DNA of 52,697 bases from Paracoccus sp. UBA889 (GTDB taxonomy: Bacteria > Pseudomonadota > Alphaproteobacteria > Rhodobacterales > Rhodobacteraceae): the NCBI GenBank assembly GCA_002294185.1, contig DBFD01000079.1, positions 1 through 52,697 of the forward strand. The letters are read 5' to 3'. The stretch's first letter is position 1, and each line of letters opens with the position of its first letter. The notes under the pieces were generated by a model. That model did not search any database and had not been told where the DNA came from. It was given only the letters and a program-made list of their open reading frames with translations. Shown here one piece after another: positions 26,858 to 35,813 of the stretch. A program made the position numbers and the translations under genes.

Positions 26858-28288
26858 TCAGCCCGGCGTCGCGGCAAGGATCAGCACGCAGGCCAGCCAG
26901 CCCATCAGCGCGGTCAGCGGCACCGTCACCAGCCAGGCGGTCGTGATCGTCGCGACGTGGCTGCGCCGGATCAGCCGGCGCCGCCGCGCCTCTTCCGCCG
27001 GCATGACCTCGCGCTGGCGCCTTTGCCGGCGGTCCAGCCATTCACGCGCGAAACCGACGCCGAAAATGCCGCCGACGGCGATATGGGTGGTCGAGACCGG
27101 CAGCCCTGCCCAGGATGCCGCCAGAACCGTCGCCGCCGTGGACAGCGAGACGCAGAAGGCACGGCCCGCGTTCAGCCGCGTGATGCCGCTGCCGACCATC
27201 CGCACCAGCCTGCGCCCGAAAAACAGCGTGCCCACCGCAATGGCAAAAGCGGCCAGAAGGATGGCGACCAGCGAAACCTGGCCCCCGGCCTCACCGCCGC
27301 GCGCGGTCACGATCACGGTCAGCGGCCCGGCGACATTGCCGACATCATTCGCACCATGCGCGAAGGCCAGCGGCACCACCGCAGCCAGCAGCGGCGGCCG
27401 GAACAGCCTTTTGCTGCTGGGCTTCTCGCCGCGCAGCACGAAGGCCGACCGCAGATGCCGCCGCATCAGGCGATCGGCCAGCAATCCGGCGATCAGCCCG
27501 GCCAGCAACATCCCGGTGGTCGCGATCGAGGCCAGCAGGCCAAGATACGTGACGAACAATCCGCTCATCACGCCGACCAGCGGCGGCAGCCAGATTTGCG
27601 CCGCCGCGACCCGATCCGCGGCCACCATCACCTTGATCCGCAGCAAGATCAATACCGCCGCCGCCAGCGCCCCCGAGACCACCGGCGCGATGATCCAGAC
27701 CAGCGCGATCATCGCCAGGGACGGCCAATCCAGCGACGACGCGCCAAGCGCGGCGATTCCTGCCCCGGCAAGGCCGCCAACGATGGAATGCGAGGTGCTG
27801 ACCGGCAGGCCGATGCCGGTCGCCAGCGTGATCCAGCAGGCCGCCCCGATCAGCGCCGCCAGCATCGCCATCTGCGCCCTCAGCCCGCTTTCCAGCATCC
27901 CCGGATCAAAGATGCCGCTGGCCAGCCTGTCGGTGACGGCACCGCCCGCCAGCGACGCCCCCGCGATCTGGGCCAGCGCAACGAGGACCAGGCCGGGCAG
28001 CAGGCCGATGGCACCGGCGCCGACGGCTGGACCCAGCGAATTCGCCACATCGTTCGAGCCGATGGCCAGCCCCAGCCAGCCCGCCACGACCAGTCCCGCG
28101 CCGAAGCCGACCGCCCCCGCATCGCGCCCGGTCAGCCCGATCGCCAGGATCAGCAGCGCAACCAGCGCCAACACCGCCAGCCCCAGTCGCCAGACGGGCC
28201 GAAAGGCGTAGAGCTGCGCCGTCTCGACATGGGTGATCCGGCCCAGATCCTTGTCCAATGTGTGAAAGGGGCGGCCGGGTCCGCTCAT
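26858..28288 (-). CDS. Inorganic phosphate transporter, PiT family
   Basis: 476 residues, about 11-12 hydrophobic segments. Both halves carry the PiT signature: GLAIGSNDVANSLGPAVGAG in the first and PLAFAHGANDVGNVAGPLTV in the second, each followed by a helix with GLPVSTTHxxxG or GLPVSTSHSIVGG. Low-affinity phosphate/proton symport at the inner membrane. The start at 28288 (MSGPGRPF) has GGAGA upstream. It is the last gene of a leftward arfB-Nudix-pit group; the high-affinity pst system lies at the other end of the window. Confidence 0.93.
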   Translation of the reverse strand: MSGPGRPFHTLDKDLGRITHVETAQLYAFRPVWRLGLAVLALVALLILAIGLTGRDAGAVGFGAGLVVAGWLGLAIGSNDVANSLGPAVGAGAIGLLPGLVLVALAQIAGASLAGGAVTDRLASGIFDPGMLESGLRAQMAMLAALIGAACWITLATGIGLPVSTSHSIVGGLAGAGIAALGASSLDWPSLAMIALVWIIAPVVSGALAAAVLILLRIKVMVAADRVAAAQIWLPPLVGVMSGLFVTYLGLLASIATTGMLLAGLIAGLLADRLMRRHLRSAFVLRGEKPSSKRLFRPPLLAAVVPLAFAHGANDVGNVAGPLTVIVTARGGEAGGQVSLVAILLAAFAIAVGTLFFGRRLVRMVGSGITRLNAGRAFCVSLSTAATVLAASWAGLPVSTTHIAVGGIFGVGFAREWLDRRQRRQREVMPAEEARRRRLIRRSHVATITTAWLVTVPLTALMGWLACVLILAATPG

Positions 28289-28321
28289 CTCGGCGTTCTC
28301 CACATGACACCGGCCACCGGA

Positions 28322-28813
28322 TCAGCGGCTCCCGCGCGGGCGCAAGACGGTATCCGTCTTCACATCGGCGCCCGCACCAAGACCCCGCAGAATCGCAGCG
28401 AGGCCCGGTTCGGCGACCAGTTGCGCGGCGCGCCCGGGCGCGAACCATTCCCGATGCCGCTGGCCGGATTCGGGATAGACATCACTCAGCCGATCGACAT
28501 GCAGCGGAAAGACATGGACCTCGACCGGCACGGCAAAGCCGCTGTCCTGCACCTTGTCATAGATGTAGCGCCCCAGTTCGCGATGGCCTGTCCGTCCCTC
28601 GGCGCCCGCTTCCTCCCAGGCTTCGCGACCGGCCGCGCCGGCCAGCGAATGCCCCGGCATGGGCCAGCCTTTGGGAATGATCCAGCGCCCGGTGCCGCGG
28701 CTGGTGATCATCAGCACCTTGCCGTCCCGCGGTCGAAGACACAGGGCGCCGACCTGCAAGGCGGGCGGGCGCTTGCCGACCAGCATCCGCAACGATTTCC
28801 CCAGCAGCGTCAC
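28322..28813 (-). CDS. Nudix hydrolase (diphosphoinositol/dinucleoside polyphosphate type)
   Basis: 163 residues. The Nudix box is GWPMPGHSLAGAAGREAWEEAGAEG; the REAWEEAG core is intact but the first Glu of the GX5E part is His here, as seen in relatives of this branch (GWPMKGRSL type). GRWIIPKGWPM precedes it. Likely hydrolyses a nucleoside or inositol polyphosphate; substrate unknown. The start overlaps the arfB stop by ATGA. Confidence 0.88.
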   Translation of the reverse strand: MTLLGKSLRMLVGKRPPALQVGALCLRPRDGKVLMITSRGTGRWIIPKGWPMPGHSLAGAAGREAWEEAGAEGRTGHRELGRYIYDKVQDSGFAVPVEVHVFPLHVDRLSDVYPESGQRHREWFAPGRAAQLVAEPGLAAILRGLGAGADVKTDTVLRPRGSR

Positions 28814-29232
28814 TCGTCCGTCTCCACCTTTCCCCGCATCGCCTTCACCTGCCCGCGACTGGCCTTGGCCTTCAGCCGCCTCCGCTGGCTGCCCAATGTC
28901 GGCCGGGTGGCGATGCGTCGCTTGGGCGCGACGCTGGCGCGCCGGATCAGATCCGCCATCCGGTCACGCGCGATCTCGCGGTTGCGCGCCTGCGAGCGGG
29001 TTTCCTGCACCAGGATCACCACTGCCCCGTCCTGCGTCCAGCGTCGTCCGGCAAGCCGTTGCAGCCGCCGCTTGACCGGATCGGCGAGGTTGGGAGATCG
29101 CTCCGCCTCGAACCGCAACTCGACCGCTGTCTCGACCTTGTTCACATTCTGCCCGCCCGGTCCCTGCGACCGGGTGAAGTTTTCCGAAAGCTCCCATTCC
29201 TCGATAGTTATCTTGTCTGTGATATAAAGCAT
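28810..29232 (-). CDS. arfB: Alternative ribosome-rescue factor ArfB
   Basis: 140 residues. Peptidyl-tRNA hydrolase that frees stalled ribosomes lacking a stop codon. The GGQ loop is in ENFTRSQGPGGQNVNKVET; the basic C-terminal tail that reaches into the mRNA channel is present (RRLKAKASRGQVKAMRGK). The protein is too short to be a full release factor, which supports ArfB. Met at 29232 (MLYITDKITI) gives the usual N-terminus; another Met lies 2 codons upstream. Confidence 0.93.
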   Translation of the reverse strand: MLYITDKITIEEWELSENFTRSQGPGGQNVNKVETAVELRFEAERSPNLADPVKRRLQRLAGRRWTQDGAVVILVQETRSQARNREIARDRMADLIRRASVAPKRRIATRPTLGSQRRRLKAKASRGQVKAMRGKVETDE

Positions 29233-29320
29233 GACCACAAGATATGGCTTGTGATGCCGCCATTTAAAGCAGTTTTCATTAACGCCTGGTAAATTCGCGC
29301 CCAGATGACGCGAAAAGGTC

Positions 29321-30175
29321 TCAGACGAGGCGCGATTTTTCCGATTCCGGCCAGTGGGCGAAAGGCAGGACCGCCCCGTCGGCGCGGCTTCTGGCGACGC
29401 GAGACAGATCGATCCGGGCCATTACCCAGCCGGGCTCATCCATCGCGCCTTCGGCGATGATGCCGGTTTCGGGCCAGAACCCATCCGGAGGGCCATAGAT
29501 CGCGGCGCGCCCGTGATTGACGTCTATCGCCGGGTTCCAGTCCACGTCGCCCACGGTCGGGGCGTGAACCACGACGCACTGGCATTCCAGGGCTCGTGCC
29601 ATCGCGCCGATGCGGACGCGGTGAAAACCCGCCACCGTGTCGGTACACGACGGCACCAGAAGCAATTCCATCCCCGCCTCGGCCAGCGGGCGGGCCAGCA
29701 GGGGAAATTCGCTGTCATAGCAGATCAGCACCCCGATCCGGCCAAGCGCTGTATCGAAAACCCGCAGGCCCGGAGCCCCGGCGACATCCCAGTCGTCGCG
29801 CTCGAACCGGGTCATGATCTGCTTGTCCTGATGTCCGATCCGTCCGCCCGGTCCATACAGCACTGCGCGATTCGTCGGCCGCCCACCCTCGAAAGCGGGG
29901 CCGGACGCCGCCAGGATATGGCAATCATACTCCGCCGTCAGGCGTTCATGCAGGGCCGCGACCGCATCGCCGTGCCGCGCCACCTCGTGCAGCGATGCCT
30001 CCAGATCGCCCGCCACGCTGCGCCCGCCGAGAGAGGCCAGTTCCATCGCCCCGTATTCTGGAAAGACCAGCAGATCCGCGCCCTCGGCATCGGCGACCCA
30101 GCGGGTCAACTTGGTCTCGTAGGCGTCGAAATCGTCAAGCCAGTCGATCGGATAGGCGGCGGCGGCAATCTTCAC
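29321..30175 (-). CDS. Carbon-nitrogen hydrolase (nitrilase superfamily)
   Basis: 284 residues with the complete catalytic triad: Glu in LLVFPEYGAMEL, Lys in IGHQDKQIMTRFE, and Cys in VLICYDSEFPLLARPL. Cleaves an amide or nitrile of unknown identity in the cytosol. Its start overlaps the GNAT stop by ATGA. A nitrilase domain fused to a GNAT domain is known in other bacteria, so the pair probably works in one pathway here too. Confidence 0.88.
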   Translation of the reverse strand: MKIAAAAYPIDWLDDFDAYETKLTRWVADAEGADLLVFPEYGAMELASLGGRSVAGDLEASLHEVARHGDAVAALHERLTAEYDCHILAASGPAFEGGRPTNRAVLYGPGGRIGHQDKQIMTRFERDDWDVAGAPGLRVFDTALGRIGVLICYDSEFPLLARPLAEAGMELLLVPSCTDTVAGFHRVRIGAMARALECQCVVVHAPTVGDVDWNPAIDVNHGRAAIYGPPDGFWPETGIIAEGAMDEPGWVMARIDLSRVARSRADGAVLPFAHWPESEKSRLV

Positions 30176-30756
30176 AATGGCCTCATCCAGAATTGCAGTT
30201 TCTTTTCGGTTTCGCGCGGCTGGCCCAGATCCTTCCAGGAAAACCGCGCGAACACGCCCTCGAGCGGAGCATAGCCGCGTTTGCGCCAGAAATCATCCAG
30301 CGGGCGATAGTCTGCGGGGCGGGCCGGATGATCGGCCGGCCGGATCACGCTGCAGAAGGCGGAAAAGTCGTGGCCCAGATCGCGGGCATGGGCCTCGCGC
30401 GCGTCGAAAAAGGCGTGTCCGATCCCGCGCCCGCGATAGGCGGGCAGCAGCACCGATTCGGCGCAATAGAAGATGCGCGACAGCTTTTCCGGGCGGTCCG
30501 CAAAGGCTGTCGCAAAATCCTCGGCATGGTCGGTCATCGGCGCGCCCGTCGCGGCACCGACGATGCGCGCACCGTCCATCGCCGCGACGACAACGGCGCC
30601 CGGCGACCGATAGGCACGCAGGTAATCGCGTTCGTAATCGGCATTCCCGTCATAGAGATAGGGCCAGTCGCGGAATACGGCGATGCGCAGGCGGGCCACA
30701 TCATCCAGCGCGGCGGCCAGCGATTCTCCGGTCAGGACGCGGGTGGTAACGCTCAT
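30172..30756 (-). CDS. GNAT-family N-acetyltransferase
   Basis: 194 residues from the Met that overlaps the stop of the preceding gene (ATGA). The acetyl-CoA loop is in SVLLPAYRGRGIGHAFFDAR (Q/RxxGxG/A). N-terminal part: LRIAVFRDWPYLYDGNADYE; C-terminal part: FWRKRGYAPLEGVFARFSWK, typical of the last GNAT strands. Acceptor substrate unknown. Tightly coupled to the nitrilase gene downstream. Confidence 0.88.
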   Translation of the reverse strand: MSVTTRVLTGESLAAALDDVARLRIAVFRDWPYLYDGNADYERDYLRAYRSPGAVVVAAMDGARIVGAATGAPMTDHAEDFATAFADRPEKLSRIFYCAESVLLPAYRGRGIGHAFFDAREAHARDLGHDFSAFCSVIRPADHPARPADYRPLDDFWRKRGYAPLEGVFARFSWKDLGQPRETEKKLQFWMRPL

Positions 30757-31154
30757 CGGCTGACCTGCTGCACCCAATCGGCGAGGTTGTAGTAGGTGGT
30801 CACCCGCGCGATCCTGCCATCGCGAATGGAAAAGAACGACCCTGCCGGCAGGCGATAGGTCTGACCTTTCGCCTCTGGCAGGCCCTCATCAGTCTTCAGA
30901 TAGGTGCCATTGACCATGAATTCGGCAGCGGCACGGTCGCCCGTCTCATTGGCGAAGATCACCATGTCGGTCAGGGTCTCGCGGTAGGAACGGCTCATGT
31001 GGCGGCCGAATTCCGCAAACAGCGCCTTGCCCTTGCGGATTCGGCCCTCATTGACGTGATGTTCGATGTCCTCATGCAGCAAATCCAGCATCCGGTCGGT
31101 CTGGCCGTCATTGAAGGCCTGAAAATAGGCGGAGATCAGAGATTTTGCATCCAT
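30753..31154 (-). CDS. Ketosteroid-isomerase-related (NTF2-like) protein
   Basis: 133 residues, NTF2/SnoaL-like fold: LISAYFQAFNDGQTDRMLDL, LHEDIEHHVNEG, AAEFMVNGTYL, LPAGSFFSIRDGRIARVTTY and YYNLADWVQQV. Such proteins are small isomerases, hydrolases or ligand binders; the function here is unknown. First gene of the trio with GNAT and nitrilase (ATGA overlap with GNAT). Divergent from the phosphohexomutase gene. Confidence 0.85.
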   Translation of the reverse strand: MDAKSLISAYFQAFNDGQTDRMLDLLHEDIEHHVNEGRIRKGKALFAEFGRHMSRSYRETLTDMVIFANETGDRAAAEFMVNGTYLKTDEGLPEAKGQTYRLPAGSFFSIRDGRIARVTTYYNLADWVQQVSR

Positions 31155-31295
31155 TTGAGCCTCATATGCGTTTCGCCCTCTCTAAAGCCGTTCGCGGTCC
31201 GCGTCACCCGATGCCAAGGGACCAGCCGCAGACTTGAATTCTGATGCCAAGCTGCTAGCGCTATGAATGACCCTGCGCAGGGAGGAGGGGAACCG

Positions 31296-32684
31296 ATGAC
31301 CGACAAATCCAATCTGGGCAAGCGAGAGATCACCTGTTTCAAGGCCTATGACGTGCGCGGCGAACTGGGCAAGAACCTGGACGCCGATGTCGCCTACAGG
31401 ATCGGCCGGGCTTTCGCCGAGGCGCGTCGGGCCAGGTGCGTCGTGGTCGGCCGCGACAGTCGCGAAAGCTCGCCGGAACTGGCGGCGGCTCTGATCGACG
31501 GGCTGACAGATGGCGGCGCCGATGTGCTGGATCTGGGACTGGCGGGGACGGAGGAGGTCTATTTCCACACCGGCTTTCAAGACACGGATGGCGGTATCGA
31601 GGTGACCGCGTCGCATAATCCGATCAACTACAACGGGATGAAGATCGTCGGGCGCGGTTCGGCGCCGCTGGATCCGGCAACGGAACTGCCGCCGATCGTC
31701 GATCTGGCGACGTCGGGCCGTTTTGCCGCGGCGAAAAAGGGCAGCGTCACCGATTTCAGCCATGCCCGCGCGGAATATGCCAGGGCGATGGCGGATTTCG
31801 TGGACATTTCGGCGCTGCGGCCGATGAAGATCGTCGTCAATGCGGGCAACGGCACCGCCGGACCCACCTTCGATGCGATCGCCAGCGAACTGGAACGCCG
31901 CGGCGCGCCACTGACGTTCGTGCGGATGCACCATGACGTGGACAGCAGCTTTCCCAACGGCATCCCGAATCCGCTGCTGCCCGAGAACCAGCCGCCGACC
32001 GTCGAGAAGATGAAACAGGAAAAGGCCGATCTGGGCGTGGCCTGGGACGGCGATTTCGACCGCTGCTTCTTTTTCGACGAGAACGGCCGATTCATTCCCG
32101 GCGAATATATCGTGGGCCTGCTGGGCGCGGCCTTCCTGGAAAAGTCGCCCGGCGAGAAGATCGTCCACGATCCCCGCGTCATCATGAACACCCGCGCGAT
32201 GATCGAGGAGGCGGGCGGCGAGGCCGTGGTCAGCAAGACCGGTCATGCCTTCATCAAGCGCAAGATGCGTGATGTCGGCGCGATCTATGGCGGCGAGATG
32301 TCGGCGCATCATTATTTCCGCGACTTCTATTATTGCGACAGCGGCATGATTCCGTGGCTGCTGATGATCGAACTTCTGTCGCGCAAGGGACAGACGCTGG
32401 CCGAACTGCTGTCGGAACGGATGCGGCTTTATCCATCCTCGGGCGAGACGAATTATCACATCGACGATCCCGACGCCGCGATCGCCCGGCTGATCGGGCG
32501 CTACGAGGACAAGGCCGACAGCCGCGACGATCTTGACGGCGTGTCGCTGGATTTCGGCACCTGGCGCTTCAATCTGCGCAAGTCGAACACCGAGCCGGTG
32601 GTGCGACTGAACCTCGAATCCGATGGCGATGCGGAGCTGGTGCGGGAAAAACAGGCGGAACTGGCGGCGATCCTGAAAGGATAG
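31296..32684 (+). CDS. Phosphomannomutase/phosphoglucomutase
   Basis: 462 residues, alpha-D-phosphohexomutase family, interconverting hexose 1- and 6-phosphates for nucleotide-sugar supply. Motifs in order: FKAYDVRGELG, the catalytic phosphoserine loop EVTASHNPINYNGMKIV, the metal loop VAWDGDFDRCFFFDENG, the sugar loop YGGEMSAHHYFRDFYYCDSG and the phosphate loop RKSNTEPVVRLNLES. The ATG at 31296 follows a strong GGAGGAGG; 31263 is an alternative without one. Close in sequence to AlgC/ManB. Probably feeds the adjacent polysaccharide genes through glucose-1-phosphate (GalU) or mannose-1-phosphate. Confidence 0.93.
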   Translation: MTDKSNLGKREITCFKAYDVRGELGKNLDADVAYRIGRAFAEARRARCVVVGRDSRESSPELAAALIDGLTDGGADVLDLGLAGTEEVYFHTGFQDTDGGIEVTASHNPINYNGMKIVGRGSAPLDPATELPPIVDLATSGRFAAAKKGSVTDFSHARAEYARAMADFVDISALRPMKIVVNAGNGTAGPTFDAIASELERRGAPLTFVRMHHDVDSSFPNGIPNPLLPENQPPTVEKMKQEKADLGVAWDGDFDRCFFFDENGRFIPGEYIVGLLGAAFLEKSPGEKIVHDPRVIMNTRAMIEEAGGEAVVSKTGHAFIKRKMRDVGAIYGGEMSAHHYFRDFYYCDSGMIPWLLMIELLSRKGQTLAELLSERMRLYPSSGETNYHIDDPDAAIARLIGRYEDKADSRDDLDGVSLDFGTWRFNLRKSNTEPVVRLNLESDGDAELVREKQAELAAILKG

Positions 32685-32724
32685 CGGCGTCGCGCAGGGT
32701 CATCCGCCGGGGCGGCGGTTCCGG

Positions 32725-34116
32725 TTATGCCGGTTCGGCAAAGCCGAAGGTCGCGTAGTCGCGCAGATAGGCGGCATGCGCGGCCCGTTCCAGCGCCGGG
32801 TCATCCAGGAATGCGGGCCAGTCCTCGGCCCGGGGGCAGGTTGCCGCCACGATACCGGCGGTGTCGGCCAGATGGGCCAGATCGGTTGCCATCCGATCCT
32901 CGCGGATCACCATGTCGGGCGCGGCGAAATGGGCGAAACCGGCCACGACCTCGGACTGGCTGGCCCAGTTCGGATGCGTGGGCAGCGTCGTCTGCCCGTT
33001 CAGGTTGCGCTTCAGAAACCCGAGGAAATCCGCAAAAAGCGCGGCGAGGCGGTCATCCGTCAGGTCCATCAGGGCATCGTCCCTTGGCAGCGGCACGCGA
33101 TGAACCTCGCGCATCACCTGCCGCAAGGGCGGCGGCGCGTCACCCAGAAGCTGCATGAAGGCGTCCCAGGCTCGGTGCAGCGGATGGCGCAGCACGGTGA
33201 AGCTGCGATGGCCGGGATGGCCCCGTTTCCATTGCCGCAGAGTCGTCTGGGTAAAATCGCGCGTCAACGGTCCCAGCGAAGCCATCCAGTCCTGCACGGG
33301 TCCGGTGGGGCCGCCCCTGACCGGCATGCAGATCAGGCCACGGCCTGCCTCGACCGCGATCAGGCTGGGGACGGCAGGGCCTCGACGCGGCTCGAAATTC
33401 GGGATCTTGCGCAGCAGGAACGGGTCCAGGCTGGCCAGATCGGCCTGCATCGCATCGAAATTCGTGACCTTGCCGGCCAGTTCGCGGGGGTTCTGCGGCA
33501 CCTGATCGCGGGCCGGTTCGACCCGGTCCAGATCGGTCCGCCCCAGCCAGTGCAGAAGGCCGGTCATCACGCCGCTGTCGCGCAGATCGTCGTAGCCCAG
33601 CCAGAATGCCGTCTGGCCGCTGGTCTGCAACCGATTCTGAACACGAAGCTGGAAATCCTCGATCGCCGACAGCGTTTCGCGAAATTCGGCCCCGTCATAG
33701 GTGATCGTGGCGGGGATCGGCGTCTCTGTCTCGTTCAATTTCCACTGGTTCGTGGCCCAGGCCAGCCGGGTCGAGACATAGCTGTCCAGCGGGTTGCGGG
33801 TCAGCACGATCTTGGCGCAGCGCGGATCGTCCATGATCGCGTCGAAGACGCGCGGATCATGGTCATGAAAATAGCGGAAGCCCGGCAGATGCCCCGGCCG
33901 GTCCAACAGCCTTTTCAGCAGCGCCATCGGATCGGCCTCGCGCTGGTCGCGGGTGACGCCTTGCAACTCGTCCCTGTCGGGCCAGCCCATCATGTAGGGG
34001 TTGAACGCCTCGCCGAAGCAGGTCACCTTCTTTACCGCGTTCAGCGTCGCCTCGAGCAGGTTCGAGCCGGTGCGCATCTCGGCGAAGATCACGAAGCTGC
34101 GGAAGGGTTCGGTCAT
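32725..34116 (-). CDS. Sulfotransferase, NodH-like, apparently two-domain
   Basis: 463 residues. The N-terminal half is a Stf0/NodH-like sulfotransferase: PAPS 5' loop in FAEMRTGSNLLEATLNA, 3'-phosphate motif KIVLTRNPLDSYVSTRLAW. The C-terminal half has a second motif like that of family-2 sulfotransferases (HRSFTVLRHPLHRAWDAFMQ) after a degenerate possible loop (GRGLICMPVRGG). It could be a duplication with one inactive domain. It would transfer sulfate from PAPS to a sugar hydroxyl. Last gene of the galU-galE-GT operon; its ATG overlaps the GT14 stop (ATGA). Confidence 0.8.
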   Translation of the reverse strand: MTEPFRSFVIFAEMRTGSNLLEATLNAVKKVTCFGEAFNPYMMGWPDRDELQGVTRDQREADPMALLKRLLDRPGHLPGFRYFHDHDPRVFDAIMDDPRCAKIVLTRNPLDSYVSTRLAWATNQWKLNETETPIPATITYDGAEFRETLSAIEDFQLRVQNRLQTSGQTAFWLGYDDLRDSGVMTGLLHWLGRTDLDRVEPARDQVPQNPRELAGKVTNFDAMQADLASLDPFLLRKIPNFEPRRGPAVPSLIAVEAGRGLICMPVRGGPTGPVQDWMASLGPLTRDFTQTTLRQWKRGHPGHRSFTVLRHPLHRAWDAFMQLLGDAPPPLRQVMREVHRVPLPRDDALMDLTDDRLAALFADFLGFLKRNLNGQTTLPTHPNWASQSEVVAGFAHFAAPDMVIREDRMATDLAHLADTAGIVAATCPRAEDWPAFLDDPALERAAHAAYLRDYATFGFAEPA

Positions 34117-35813
34117 TCGGCTGCGTTCCTTTCGCCGGTGGCGACCTCGTTTTGCGGCAGGGCCTCGCCGGCAAGCCGGGGGCGCAGGCCGGAATTGCGC
34201 AGCCGGCGCAACAGCGCAGGCAGCCCGGTCGTGTCGCGGACAGGCGGCAGATCGCCCGCCGGAAGACCCCGGTGCTGCGGATCGACCTGGCGCAGCGCAT
34301 CGTCCAGGATTGCCCGCGGACGGGCCAGAAAGTCGGTCAGGTCATGAACCTGCACCCGTGCCTTCACCCAGACCGAATTCAGCACGTTCAACTGCGCCAG
34401 CTCGACCTTTTGCAAATGGGCGCTGATCCGGCGAACATCGTCGAACGGCATGGCGCTATCGATCAGCGGCATCATCCAGGCCCCGGTCACCACGAACAGA
34501 CAAGCGTTGGGATCGGTGGCCATGAACCAGTTCAGCGCCTGATTGTCGCGCGGGCCGAATTGGAAAATCTGCATCCGCGGCGCGATCCGGATCAGCGCTG
34601 TCAGGAAGCCCTGCGGATCGCGGTCTCGCACCGCGACATGCGACGATATGGCGCCTGGCCCGATGCCGGGACGACCGCGGAATTCGACCGTTTCTGGTCC
34701 CAGCAGATGGCCGTGGACATCGGCCGCCACCTGATCCTGAAGCCAGGATTCGAAATTCGGGAAAATGTCGCTGAAACCCTGAAATACGGCATAAGGAGCC
34801 GAGGTCTTGCCGTTCTCGGCATCCTTGCGCGGAAAGCGGCTCTGCATGTAGAGGCCGGGCCGGCCCAGGACCCGGCGCTGGACGGTGCGGGTGATCATCC
34901 GCTCGAACCGGGCGGGCCGGGGCGGGCTGACATCGGGCGCGCCCTCGCCCCGGCGCGGAAAGCGCGCCAGAAGCCCCGCCGAGCCAGACCACAGCTTGCG
35001 CGCCACGAAACAGTTCGATTCCTCGAGCATCTGGCCATGATCATCATAAAGCTGGAACGGGCGACCCTCATGATCGAACTTGGCCAGCGTCAGCGACCGG
35101 CTTTCGATCTGGACCGAATGGCGGCGGGCCAGCGTCTGGAAATAGCTTTCATCCGGGATCCAGCTATAGCGGAAAAAGCGGTCGTGCCGGGGCCGGTCGG
35201 GATCATCCAGGATCGCCCGCAGCGTCGTCGCCGTCAGGCACCACCATTGCGAACCCAGATGCGGCGACAGGCCGGGGGGCAATCTGCGGTGGATCCCCCG
35301 CCGCCGCTGCCATGCCACGCAGCGATCGAAAAGCCAGCGCCGGCGGCGCCAGTCGAACGGGAAATACAGGGTGAAACGTTCCTCGTTCAACCCGCCAACG
35401 GTCCAGCCGACATCCCAGGCGCTGACGCTTTCGATATGGTCGCGCTCCGGATCGGCCGCCAGAAAGGCGATCAGATCGCGGACCGGTCGCAGTGGCAGAC
35501 AGGCCCCCGAGGCCAGATAAACATGGGTCAGGTCGGGATGATCGGCCAGCAATTGCGCCGCCGTGTCCTGCGTCGCGCGAACCAGGCTGAAGGCCCCCCA
35601 CTTGCAGCGATGTCGCCGGGCGGAAAAGGCGACGCGCTTCAGATCGGCCAGCGCGACGCGCATCAACTCGACATGCCGATCTCGGACATTGGCGTCGATA
35701 TGGATGCAGACCTGCGCGCCGCCTTCGGCCCAGATCCGGGCCATCCGCGCGGCGATGTCCAGATCGGCATGGCACAGCAGCAGCACCCCCAGCCTGACCG
35801 ATCCCGGCATCAT
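34113..35813 (-). CDS. GT14-like glycosyltransferase with DUF5928-type C-terminus
   Basis: 566 residues. Residues about 1-290 are a core-2/I-branching beta-1,6-GlcNAc-transferase or xylosyltransferase-like fold: LGVLLLCHADLDIAARMARI, CIHIDANV, VYLASGACLPLRPVRDLIAF, LGSQWWCLTATTLRAIL and WIPDESYFQTLARR (acidic catalytic region). The C-terminal half (about 330-540: YAVFQGFSDIFPNFESWLQD, GPETVEFRGRPGIGPGAIS) matches my memory of a domain restricted to Rhodobacterales (DUF5928). It would act on a cell-surface glycan at the cytosolic face. Two adjacent ATGs; 35813 gives the ATGA overlap with the gene upstream. Confidence 0.82.
   Translation of the reverse strand: MMPGSVRLGVLLLCHADLDIAARMARIWAEGGAQVCIHIDANVRDRHVELMRVALADLKRVAFSARRHRCKWGAFSLVRATQDTAAQLLADHPDLTHVYLASGACLPLRPVRDLIAFLAADPERDHIESVSAWDVGWTVGGLNEERFTLYFPFDWRRRRWLFDRCVAWQRRRGIHRRLPPGLSPHLGSQWWCLTATTLRAILDDPDRPRHDRFFRYSWIPDESYFQTLARRHSVQIESRSLTLAKFDHEGRPFQLYDDHGQMLEESNCFVARKLWSGSAGLLARFPRRGEGAPDVSPPRPARFERMITRTVQRRVLGRPGLYMQSRFPRKDAENGKTSAPYAVFQGFSDIFPNFESWLQDQVAADVHGHLLGPETVEFRGRPGIGPGAISSHVAVRDRDPQGFLTALIRIAPRMQIFQFGPRDNQALNWFMATDPNACLFVVTGAWMMPLIDSAMPFDDVRRISAHLQKVELAQLNVLNSVWVKARVQVHDLTDFLARPRAILDDALRQVDPQHRGLPAGDLPPVRDTTGLPALLRRLRNSGLRPRLAGEALPQNEVATGERNAAE

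Noticed and set aside
26513-29227. 904-codon plus-strand open frame over the phosphate transporter, Nudix and arfB genes
   Set aside because: It spans three recognised genes on the other strand and is dominated by Gln/Arg/Asp low-complexity sequence; not a real protein.
29321-31154. Nit1C-type cluster (nitrilase, radical SAM, GNAT, AIR synthase-like)
   Set aside because: Only nitrilase and GNAT are shared; the radical SAM, flavoprotein and AIR synthase-like genes are absent and an NTF2-like gene is present instead.
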